A stretch of 57,377 nucleotides of DNA from JAFGXW01 sp964634385 (lineage in GTDB: Bacteria > Bacillota_I > Bacilli_A > Izemoplasmatales > Izemoplasmataceae): positions 1 through 57,377 of the forward strand of contig CAZWIZ010000010.1 of NCBI GenBank assembly GCA_964634385.1, in the 5' to 3' direction. Each line of letters opens with the position of its first letter. Position 1 is the stretch's first letter. Positions 1 to 6,387 of this stretch are shown piece by piece. The notes beneath the pieces were generated by a model. That model was not told where the DNA came from. It worked only from the letters and a program-made list of their open reading frames with translations, and made no database searches. The position numbers and the translations under genes are program-made.

Positions 1-297
1 ATTCGGACATAATCTCGCATCCGTATTCTGTCTGTGCCTATGTCTTGTTGTAATGGTGTTTATAGTATTTTAGGGTTGTTGGTAATAGAGTTTTACTGGT
101 TGTCTTTATGGCGTTGAGGAATATATGACTTCTATGCTCTTGTCATGATGTTACATATATATTTTTTATGATTTATCGTGTTGTCGATAGATTTCACCTT
201 TCAATCATCATTATGATGTGATTCCGAAAATCTTGGTTAATTCAAAGAAACTGAAATTTTGATAACTCCAGTTTCATTATTAATAGCTACCTATTTT
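1..297. other. Left-edge non-coding stretch, nothing recognised
   Basis: No frame on either strand gives a convincing product here. The first ~130 bases are visibly richer in G and T on the plus strand than the neighbouring DNA, so they could be the eroded end of a mobile element or of a gene cut by the window edge. I found no recognisable motif. A weak stem (arms 247-253 and 269-275, GAAACTG/CAGTTTC) follows the stop of the small membrane protein gene. It may act as its terminator, although the U-tract is poor. Confidence 0.3.
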
Positions 298-591
298 CTA
301 TTTCCAAACAATTAATTGTATCCAGTAAAATGAAATTAGTACAAGCAATAAGATAGTTACAATCAAATACATATATTTGTACCTGATTGTTACAATTTTA
401 TCAGAAATTGGTTTCACCTCAAAAATCAGTAAAAAAACAATTACTATAACAAACAAGAATGGAGTAACCATATTTATTTGAGTCGTAGAAATTCCAGCAC
501 TAAGAAGTGAATCCATAAAAAATTCTTCTATGAGAGCAATCAATATTCCGTAAACAAAGAACACAAATGGCAGAACTATTTTTCTAATCAT
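298..591 (-). CDS. Small membrane protein, three predicted helices
   Basis: A 97-residue protein of unknown function. Hydrophobic segments at about residues 5-20, 42-58 and 74-93 predict three membrane spans separated by short polar loops. There is no signal peptide cleavage site and no family motif that I recognise. It starts 8 bases after the stop of the secreted protease gene, and its ribosome site AGGTGA overlaps that stop codon, so it is the last gene of the peptide/protease cluster. A role as a membrane partner (export, immunity or protease anchoring) would be inference only. Confidence 0.6.
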   Translation of the reverse strand: MIRKIVLPFVFFVYGILIALIEEFFMDSLLSAGISTTQINMVTPFLFVIVIVFLLIFEVKPISDKIVTIRYKYMYLIVTILLLVLISFYWIQLIVWK

Positions 592-599
592 AAAATCAC

Positions 600-2120
600 C
601 TAATCCTCTACAGAAAATGAGTAATAATCAATCTCTTCACCGCTTATTATATCATATGATTTCACTAATGAGAACCACTCATTTGTAGTTGGATTATAAA
701 AATCAATAGAGAATATTTTAATAGGTCTTAGTCCATAATCCAATTTTACATATACATTATGTGATTCAATATTTTTAATGCTAAATCCTAGATAAAGTCT
801 TTCTAGTTCTTTAATATTTTTAAATGTAAATTCATCAAAAGAATGGTACCCCATAGATATCTCTTCAAATACTGATATACTAATATTAGATTTATTGATG
901 ATAAGATTAGAATCAACTAGAATGTCATAATATTCGTTCGTAATTATTCCATTTATCATCTTATAATTTCTAACTACTTCTTCTCCATCTACACTGTAAT
1001 TTAAACTAGAGGAGTAAAATAATCCTTCCTCAGTCTTAATTACAGTATCAATGCAATAATCGTCAGATTCACTATCTGTAGTCATTTGCATAAAATCATA
1101 TGGTTCATCCGTGTACAAAGGAATATAAGATATAGTATTTTGCTTATTATTTACTTCTGAATATAAATAAGTTTGTCCATCTCCAAAAATTATATAATCT
1201 TTGACAGGATCAAACCACCAATATAATTTCCCAGCTGCATAACTTGATGCTGCAGCCACAGTATATCCATCATTCAGTTTTGCAAATAAATGATTAGTAA
1301 ATATTTTTGATGACGGTACCCATGTTACGTCAGGCCACCCAATTGATGAAGCGGCACCATTCAGAATTGATTGATTTGCCATTGATTCAAGAGTACTTGT
1401 TCCCTCTGCAGAATGGCAAGTTGCCCACACTACTAATTTTGTGTTACCCATATAAGGCAATTCATCTGAATGTAAATATGTTTTTGAATAGAGGTAATTT
1501 GCAACAGATACAAATCCTGCATTACCATGCCCGGAATACATCACAACTTCTTTATTAAAATTGCTTAATCCTGTATAATCATCAGATTTTAGAGTGCTTT
1601 CTGATTGGTTTTGAAAATCTACAGTAGTATAACCCATATTGTTTAATTCATTTATAGGTGTCACTGCATCTGGAGTTGTATCAATGTCACCTGGACCGTA
1701 ATCAAATGTCATAATTGATGCCATTTGTTTTCTTACTTGTATATAATAGTCTCCAGTTGTGTTACTAGAGTATGCTCTAACATTAAATATGTATTGTCTG
1801 CCACCAGTAGCATAAAACCCCATTGTTGCATTGCGCTTTTCACCGCCATCATCATTTGTTAAAGTAAGATATGGAGATAGATACCTTGACATATAAGTAT
1901 CTAAAGTTCCATAAGTTTCAATTACATAATAACCTGAAAATTGTGGTGTGAATTTAAACGTATCAACTTGTCCTGCAGAGCTTATACTTGTTTCATATAA
2001 AGTGTTTTGTGAAATATAACAAGTAGCACTGTAACATGAACATAGAGTAGTGTGTCCAAACACACCTTGCATTGATAAACTACTAACAAAAAACAAAAAT
2101 AATAATAGTATTTTTTTCAT
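600..2120 (-). CDS. Secreted clan-CD cysteine protease-like protein (caspase/gingipain fold)
   Basis: A 506-residue exported protein. Residues 1-22 form a Sec signal peptide (MKK, hydrophobic core, G-V-F-G). Residues ~38-130 form a beta-rich region with the D-x-F-x-F and G-x-Y-x-I pattern of bacterial pre-peptidase C-terminal domains. The core shows the two hallmarks of clan CD: a His-Gly pair at 198-199 (YSGHGN) and a Cys at 235 after a hydrophobic strand (VVWATCHSA). This fits a C25- or C14-like His/Cys dyad. The last ~170 residues are unassigned. The ATG overlaps the upstream frame as ATGA and has an AGGAGG site. It lies downstream of a 45-residue secreted peptide gene, so peptide processing is a possible role (inference). 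Activity is not proven by sequence. Confidence 0.7.
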   Translation of the reverse strand: MKKILLLFLFFVSSLSMQGVFGHTTLCSCYSATCYISQNTLYETSISSAGQVDTFKFTPQFSGYYVIETYGTLDTYMSRYLSPYLTLTNDDGGEKRNATMGFYATGGRQYIFNVRAYSSNTTGDYYIQVRKQMASIMTFDYGPGDIDTTPDAVTPINELNNMGYTTVDFQNQSESTLKSDDYTGLSNFNKEVVMYSGHGNAGFVSVANYLYSKTYLHSDELPYMGNTKLVVWATCHSAEGTSTLESMANQSILNGAASSIGWPDVTWVPSSKIFTNHLFAKLNDGYTVAAASSYAAGKLYWWFDPVKDYIIFGDGQTYLYSEVNNKQNTISYIPLYTDEPYDFMQMTTDSESDDYCIDTVIKTEEGLFYSSSLNYSVDGEEVVRNYKMINGIITNEYYDILVDSNLIINKSNISISVFEEISMGYHSFDEFTFKNIKELERLYLGFSIKNIESHNVYVKLDYGLRPIKIFSIDFYNPTTNEWFSLVKSYDIISGEEIDYYSFSVED

Positions 2121-2272
2121 AATTCCTCCTTTTTATATTCTTTTACTTCAAAATAATTTTTATTAATCATATGCTCATAAATATCATTTTTCATAAATCT
2201 ATGCTCAAATATTTGTATTATCTGTTCCATTTGATCTAACAATACAAAATATTCTTGGACTATTTGCTCCAT
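2117..2272 (-). CDS. Doubtful small ORF overlapping the HNH gene end
   Basis: A frame that ends in TGA overlapping the ATG of the protease gene (ATGA), which suggests translational coupling. Its charged, helical tail (EHRFMKNDIYEHMINKNY and on) looks protein-like, but the first part overlaps the HNH reading frame out of phase. None of the candidate starts (2272, 2230, 2194) has a clear ribosome site. It could be a real short coupled ORF, the original C-terminus of the HNH protein separated by a frameshift, or chance. I give the 51-residue version. Confidence 0.25.
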   Translation of the reverse strand: MEQIVQEYFVLLDQMEQIIQIFEHRFMKNDIYEHMINKNYFEVKEYKKEEL

Positions 2273-2513
2273 CATTCTTATTTCTATTATTCTTCCAGTG
2301 TAATGGTTGTAAGTTTGATATGTTATCAGAACCATCATTTGATACAGGATTAATGTGATCAATCTCCCAACCATATTTCCCTGTAGTTCCGTGTAAACTT
2401 TTCTTTATCCATGCTCCACAAACATCTTTTCTCCAAATATTTGAATCGTTACTTGGAACTATAGTTCCTTTGTTCCAAACCTGATTAATTTGATTATTGC
2501 TCCAATCGCTCAT
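2205..2513 (-). CDS. Small HNH endonuclease-like protein
   Basis: A 102-residue protein. An RKDVCGAW block (28-35) is followed by a compact HNH motif: WEIDH at 49-53, NLQPLHW at 67-73 and N-x-x-K to about residue 80. The Asp-His pair, central Asn and distal Asn are in the usual spacing for stand-alone HNH proteins of about 100 residues. It likely binds a divalent metal and cleaves nucleic acid (family knowledge). There is no signal peptide. A strong AAGGAGGAG site precedes the ATG, which lies 12 bases after the upstream stop, so it is in the peptide/protease cluster. It could be an effector nuclease or a defence or selfish nuclease; the sequence does not decide. Confidence 0.7.
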   Translation of the reverse strand: MSDWSNNQINQVWNKGTIVPSNDSNIWRKDVCGAWIKKSLHGTTGKYGWEIDHINPVSNDGSDNISNLQPLHWKNNRNKNDGANSPRIFCIVRSNGTDNTNI

Positions 2514-2525
2514 ATGCTCTCCTCC

Positions 2526-2807
2526 TTATTTTTCTATAATAATGTTATATATATTCTTCAGTAATAATAGACTTTTCTCATGCTGTTTAATGTTATACAA
2601 ATACTTATCAGTTCTTATATCCTCTATTATTGTTTCGTACCACTCTAGTAATCTTTTGATTACTGGTTTAAGTTGCACATATTCTTCTTGTAAAGAGTAC
2701 TCAACAAGTAATCTAGTATAGTTTTTTATATAATGGTCTCTAGTATATTCATTAATAGTATTAGCTAAACCTACAACTTCATATTTCGCAAATTCTTGTA
2801 ATTCCAT
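2526..2807 (-). CDS. Small helical protein of unknown function
   Basis: A 93-residue soluble protein, almost wholly alpha-helical by composition, rich in Glu, Lys, Tyr and Leu, with no Cys, no signal peptide and no motif that I can name. A GGAGTG site sits 6-7 bases before the ATG. It is 88 bases downstream of the 45-residue peptide gene and 12 bases upstream of the HNH gene, on the same strand. Small helical proteins beside nuclease or peptide-effector genes are often immunity proteins, but that is only a positional guess here. Confidence 0.6.
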   Translation of the reverse strand: MELQEFAKYEVVGLANTINEYTRDHYIKNYTRLLVEYSLQEEYVQLKPVIKRLLEWYETIIEDIRTDKYLYNIKQHEKSLLLLKNIYNIIIEK

Positions 2808-2895
2808 ATATTCACTCCTTTCAATAAATACAAAACAGTGAATCCTCTACTATTTTATATTGTCTTTAAAAATAATCTGTAATTTGGTATACTAT

Positions 2896-3033
2896 TTACG
2901 GATTGTATGGTGCAGTAACAGTCACATCTGGTACATCTTCAAATTCATTAGCTTGTACATCTGTATTAGTGTTTAGTATGAACAAACTAAACATAACAAA
3001 CAAAAGTAGAAATACCTTTCTTATTTTTTGCAT
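2896..3033 (-). CDS. 45-residue secreted peptide precursor (putative signal peptide pheromone or bacteriocin)
   Basis: A gene I read by hand. ATG at 3033, TAA at 2896-2898, and a GGAGG site 9 bases upstream. The product begins MQKIRK, has a ~14-residue hydrophobic core (VFLLLFVMFSLFIL), then NTNTDVQA, a textbook signal-peptidase site (V-x-A). That would leave a 17-residue acidic mature peptide, NEFEDVPDVTVTAPYNP. The size and layout match Sec-exported pro-peptides of the RRNPP class (PapR, NprX, Phr, AimP are 40-50 residues). It is divergent from a TPR regulator with only 79 bases between start codons, and it heads the helical/HNH/protease cluster. A secreted effector peptide is the alternative. 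Confidence 0.6.
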   Translation of the reverse strand: MQKIRKVFLLLFVMFSLFILNTNTDVQANEFEDVPDVTVTAPYNP

Positions 3034-3079
3034 CGCACATCCCCTCCTCACAATTATTCTAACTGTGAAAAAGCGAAAA

Positions 3080-3099
3080 TATAATGACAGGCATGACAG
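3080..3099 (+). promoter_or_regulatory. Promoter -10 and direct repeat between peptide and regulator genes
   Basis: A perfect TATAAT (3080-3085) lies 27 bases before the regulator ATG; the -35 region is weak. Just downstream is a direct repeat ATGACAG-GC-ATGACAG (3084-3090 and 3093-3099). Its 9-base period and its place between -10 and ribosome site (AAGGAG, 3101-3106) make it a candidate operator. On the minus strand a weak TAGAAT (3056-3061) could serve the peptide gene. Confidence 0.4.
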
Positions 3100-3112
3100 T
3101 AAGGAGAAATAT

Positions 3113-4048
3113 ATGAATATTGAGACTATGTTCTTTTACCACATTGAAGTATTACGTATAGAAAACAATGTTACACTTGAAGATTTTATTACTAATGTGT
3201 GTTCTGAAAGACAATATTGGAGATATAAAAACGGAGAAAATTTATGTCCTCAAGATAAATTTTCTAAATTTCTAGAAAAACTACAAATTAGTTACAATGA
3301 GTTTTTTAATTACTTCTATGCTAAAGAGCTCCAAGAATACAAAAAACTAAACAAACTTTATGAAAATATCTTAAAAAGTAAAAAAAATATGTCCAAACAA
3401 ATAATGGACTCATTAAAGAATATAAACTTTGTTAGTTATGAAACTAAATCTTTTTTTGAAATGTGTAAAACACTTTATAATAATGAGTTTAGCAGTTACT
3501 CAAATAGCGAAATTATTAGTAGATACTCGAAAAGCATTAATTACCCATGTTGTTTAAATAAGAAATATATTTCATTTAGAGAGATTGTAATTTTAATTAG
3601 AATTGCTCACTTTGAAGCATTAATAAAAAAATATGATGCATCTGAATACCTATATGACATGATAATTAAAGAAACATTTCTCCTCTCATCAAACACTAGA
3701 TATTACATGCCAGCTGTATATGTTAAGCTAGCCAAAATATTTGGTTCTATAGGAAATTTTGAGAAGTCATTGTCTATAAGTAAATTAGGTTTAAAGTATT
3801 CTAATCATAATTATGACTCAAAAGCATTACCTAATTTATACTTCCTTTCAGCTTTAGCAAAATACAAATTAGGTTTAAGAGATAAATTTGAAAGTGATTT
3901 AGTTAAATGTGTTTCTTCATGCTTATCAGCTCAATCGGCAGAAACTTATACATTGTATTGTGACTTAATTCAAAAGTCTTTCAACATAAATCATGATACA
4001 CTTTTAAATATCATAAATTCCGAACATGTAAGAGTCAGTAAACTCTAG
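3113..4048 (+). CDS. XRE/Rgg-like HTH-TPR transcriptional regulator (RRNPP-type candidate)
   Basis: A 311-residue cytoplasmic regulator. The frame is open back to 2903, but the start is set at 3113 because AAGGAG lies 6 bases before it and the earlier part is antisense to the peptide gene. Residues ~10-60 form an XRE-type helix-turn-helix (TLEDFITNVCSERQYWRYKNG, with the family's R-x-E/K-N-G recognition end, is split around residue 30). Residues ~65-311 are all helical with TPR-like units, clearest at 202-230 (YVKLAKIFGSIGNFEKSLSI). This HTH plus TPR design is that of PlcR, Rgg, NprR and AimR, which bind small secreted peptides after re-import (family knowledge). The neighbouring peptide gene makes a cognate pair plausible. 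Confidence 0.65.
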   Translation: MNIETMFFYHIEVLRIENNVTLEDFITNVCSERQYWRYKNGENLCPQDKFSKFLEKLQISYNEFFNYFYAKELQEYKKLNKLYENILKSKKNMSKQIMDSLKNINFVSYETKSFFEMCKTLYNNEFSSYSNSEIISRYSKSINYPCCLNKKYISFREIVILIRIAHFEALIKKYDASEYLYDMIIKETFLLSSNTRYYMPAVYVKLAKIFGSIGNFEKSLSISKLGLKYSNHNYDSKALPNLYFLSALAKYKLGLRDKFESDLVKCVSSCLSAQSAETYTLYCDLIQKSFNINHDTLLNIINSEHVRVSKL

Positions 4049-4102
4049 ATTGTATTGTTAAAAATATTAAAGGATTTATTAAGATATTCCAAACAAAAAA
4101 AC

Positions 4103-4147
4103 AGAAAACAAAATGAGGTTTATTTCAAAATGTTTTCTATTTTTTTT
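4103..4147 (+). terminator. Rho-independent terminator after the TPR regulator
   Basis: Perfect 8-base arms AGAAAACA (4103-4110) and TGTTTTCT (4131-4138), followed by a run of eight T. Confidence 0.6.
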
Positions 4148-4178
4148 CGTTTTTTAATCTTCATGCTGTAATATATTC

Positions 4179-4308
4179 GTAAGCGTCAAATCCCAGGTGT
4201 ATTCCAATTTGTCTATTAACTTGATAAAATACCACTATAAAGGTGGTGTTTTTAATGAATACAGAAATTAATCAAGAAGAAAGATGGCGAAAGCTACTAC
4301 TAGAGTAA
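4179..4308 (+). mobile_element. IS66-like left end with truncated first ORF
   Basis: GTAAGCGTCAAATCCC at 4179-4194 begins with GTAAGCG; IS66-family ends begin with GTAA (family knowledge). At 4255 an ATG behind AGGTGG starts a 17-codon frame (MNTEINQEERWRKLLLE). It resembles the start of the small IS66 accessory ORF and is stopped by TAA at 4306-4308, where a second GTAAGCG repeat begins. This looks like a decayed, internally deleted insertion sequence. The family call rests on the ends and the short N-terminus only. Confidence 0.4.
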
Positions 4309-4420
4309 GCGACAAATCTTGGACGTAAAATAAAAGGAGCGACAACTACATTTTAGTAGTTATTGCTCCTTTTATTTATGTTTTTTATTTTATTGATACA
4401 TCCAAGATTTGTCGCTTACT
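4304..4420. repeat. 117-bp nested inverted-repeat element (MITE-like)
   Basis: Perfect 20-base terminal inverted repeats (4304-4323 and 4401-4420, beginning AGTAAGCGACAAATC) enclose a second perfect 13-base inverted repeat (4328-4340 and 4365-4377) and a third 6-base one (4344-4349 and 4356-4361). The whole element can fold into one long hairpin. Its ends share GTAAGCG-CAAATC with the copy at 4179, so it may be a miniature derivative of the same insertion sequence. No clear target duplication is seen. It lies between convergent genes. Confidence 0.6.
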
Positions 4421-4437
4421 ATTAATTCATAAGAATC

Positions 4438-4528
4438 AAAAAAACAAGACACTCGGAAGTATCTTGTTATGCGATTTATGGAGGTCCCGAGTAAATTCTC
4501 ACCTGGTGGTCACGGAGTTGCAGTCCTA
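4438..4528 (-). ncRNA. Candidate small structured RNA, unknown family
   Basis: On the minus strand, TATAAT (complement of 4535-4540) precedes a ~90-base stretch that is more GC-rich than its surroundings and ends in a clear intrinsic terminator: AACAAGA/TCTTGTT arms (4462-4468, 4443-4449) and a U-run. The stretch can fold: GGUUUAGGA near the 5' end pairs with UCC-A-UAAAUC (complement of ~4474-4484). No start codon with a ribosome site is present. I cannot match it to SRP, 6S, tmRNA or a known riboswitch. The -35 candidate (TTGAAA, complement of 4561-4566) is 20 bases away, slightly long. Confidence 0.45.
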
Positions 4529-4581
4529 AACCACATTATATCCTATTCTCATTTTTGTTATTTCAATTATATAGATTTTGA

Positions 4582-5952
4582 TTATACTTTATATTTAGGT
4601 TCCCAATTTAACTTTGTATAAAGGTAATATCCAAGAAAAGCAATAACAAAATTACTAATTAACATCGCAGTCCAGATACCAACACTTCCAAAATCAGTAA
4701 AATGCTTAAATATTAAAATTAATGGAATTCTTAAAACCCATAATCTAGTAACACTTAAAATAAATGAATATTTTGTATTTCCTGTTCCAATAAATGTTCC
4801 GGTAAATGTTTGAAAAATCGCCATCAATGGTAATCCAATTATTAAATAAAACATATATGTTACTGTAAGATTTAAAGCTACAGAATCATTTCCTAAAAAG
4901 ATACTGGCTAATGGTTCTCTTACAAACATAACGATAATACTTAAAACAATCATTGTACCTACAGAAAGATACATTGCTTTCTTAAATGTTTCCCTTGCTC
5001 TTTCAATATTTAAATTTCCAATATTTTGTCCAATATAAGCAACTAACACCCCGCCTATAGCCATTACAGGGTGTAAGACTAAACTACTTAGTCTATTACC
5101 AACACTGAACGCAGCAACAATGTTACTACCATATGAAATAATAATTTTAGTCATAATAACAAATCCAACAGCTGTTAAAGCTTGCCCGCTTGAAGCTGGC
5201 AAGGCTGTTTTTAACATTGTTTTCATAATTAATTTATTAAATTTAAGCTCTTTTAAGGATATTCGAAGACTATTTTTTTTCGAATAGAACAACTGATAAA
5301 AAATAAATGGCATTATTGCTACATTGGCGATTAAAGTCGCATAAGCTGCACCAGCAACACCAAAGTTCAAAACAGAAATAAAGATTGGTGATAAAACAAT
5401 ATTAAGAACTATAGTAATTACTCCATAAATAACTGGAGTAACCATATCTCCATCTGATTGTCTGATAGATGTAAAAGCAAAGAAAATAAAAACAAATGTT
5501 AATTCAAAAGATCTAATTTGTAAATAAGCAACACTATTATCTAAAAGATAACCTTCAGCTCCCATTAATGCCATAATATATGGTGCACCAAAATAAGATA
5601 TAATATTTAGTACTATTCCAATAAAACTTGCAAGAATAAATAGATTAGTAGCGTATTTTTTAGCATCAATTATTTGATTTGATCCAACTAATTGTGAAAT
5701 CAAGGATGTTCCCGCTACTGCTAAGCCCATTCCTAGTGATAAAAACATAAATAAAACTGGGAAAGTGATCGAAATTGAGCTAACAGCGTCAGCACTATGA
5801 TCAACGATTTTAGAGACGAAATACATATCTACTAAATCATGAACTGTTTTAATAAAATTATTAAGCATTAGTGGTAAAGCCAAAATAATTAATCCTTTAT
5901 AAATATTTGGGTCTTTTAGTATTAAATAGCGTCTATTATCTTCTTTTGACAT
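4582..5952 (-). CDS. MATE family multidrug/toxin exporter
   Basis: A 456-residue integral membrane protein with the duplicated six-helix halves of the MATE (NorM/DinF) family. It starts with a helix rich in PLMLNNFIKTVHDLVDMYFV, typical of the N-terminal lobe, and twelve hydrophobic segments follow. Such proteins export cationic drugs or metabolites in exchange for Na+ or H+ (family knowledge). The ATG at 5952 is chosen over an in-frame GTG at 5961 because that GTG is part of the AAGGTG ribosome site. The substrate cannot be told. It is followed by the candidate small RNA on the same strand. Confidence 0.9.
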   Translation of the reverse strand: MSKEDNRRYLILKDPNIYKGLIILALPLMLNNFIKTVHDLVDMYFVSKIVDHSADAVSSISITFPVLFMFLSLGMGLAVAGTSLISQLVGSNQIIDAKKYATNLFILASFIGIVLNIISYFGAPYIMALMGAEGYLLDNSVAYLQIRSFELTFVFIFFAFTSIRQSDGDMVTPVIYGVITIVLNIVLSPIFISVLNFGVAGAAYATLIANVAIMPFIFYQLFYSKKNSLRISLKELKFNKLIMKTMLKTALPASSGQALTAVGFVIMTKIIISYGSNIVAAFSVGNRLSSLVLHPVMAIGGVLVAYIGQNIGNLNIERARETFKKAMYLSVGTMIVLSIIVMFVREPLASIFLGNDSVALNLTVTYMFYLIIGLPLMAIFQTFTGTFIGTGNTKYSFILSVTRLWVLRIPLILIFKHFTDFGSVGIWTAMLISNFVIAFLGYYLYTKLNWEPKYKV

Positions 5953-6057
5953 TGTAATCACCTTCTTCTTCTAGAAAGTATTATAGCATATTAAAAACTC
6001 ACTATAAATAGTCATCTTTTTTTTATTTGTCGCAATAATTTTTCAACTTTTAAAATG

Positions 6058-6387
6058 TTATTTTAATTCAATATTTATAACTTGTTTCGCAAATAATTCA
6101 AGACCATTAATCAAAATAGTTTTATTAAATAAATCTGTTTTCAAAATAACACCTTCTATTTTTAAAATATCACCATTTTTAAAATATGATATAGTTACTT
6201 GGCTATTAAATAGATAGGCTGTTTCTAATTTATAATTTAAATTTATCTCTTGATCCGGACTAAGAATTGGCATTTCTTTTCTTGTTCTTCCGTATAGTAA
6301 TTCTTTTAGGTAATCACTTTGTTCTAGTAAAGCATTAAAAGGCATCCATTTCATCATTTTACGATCGCGATAAACGTAATTATCCAT
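6058..6387 (-). CDS. YolD-like protein
   Basis: A 109-residue protein of the YolD-like family. It carries the family's R-x-x-x-K-W-x-P-F-x-A-L pattern near the N-terminus (DRKMMKWMPFNALLEQ, residues ~8-23) and a beta-rich second half. In Bacillus, YolD-like genes sit beside Y-family polymerases and act with them in DNA damage responses; here too it overlaps the end of the polymerase gene by 8 bases. The ATG at 6387 follows AGGTGG. An in-frame GTG at 6396 lies in that ribosome site and was not used. Confidence 0.8.
   Translation of the reverse strand: MDNYVYRDRKMMKWMPFNALLEQSDYLKELLYGRTRKEMPILSPDQEINLNYKLETAYLFNSQVTISYFKNGDILKIEGVILKTDLFNKTILINGLELFAKQVINIELK

Noticed and set aside
1..240. 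Minus-strand gene start (MRDYVR) running off the left edge
   Set aside because: Only a few codons are visible and no ribosome site is present, so it cannot be supported.
1307..1558. 83-residue plus-strand ORF inside the protease gene
   Set aside because: Shadow frame; no ribosome site and low-complexity content.
2903..3112. N-terminal 70-residue extension of the TPR regulator
   Set aside because: The ribosome site AAGGAG lies right before the ATG at 3113, and the extension is antisense to the secreted peptide gene and has no protein-like pattern.
4438..4540. Bacterial SRP (4.5S) RNA
   Set aside because: The plus strand has a faint likeness to the SRP apical helix, but the GGAA tetraloop and its paired loops are absent, and the -10 box and terminator point to the minus strand.
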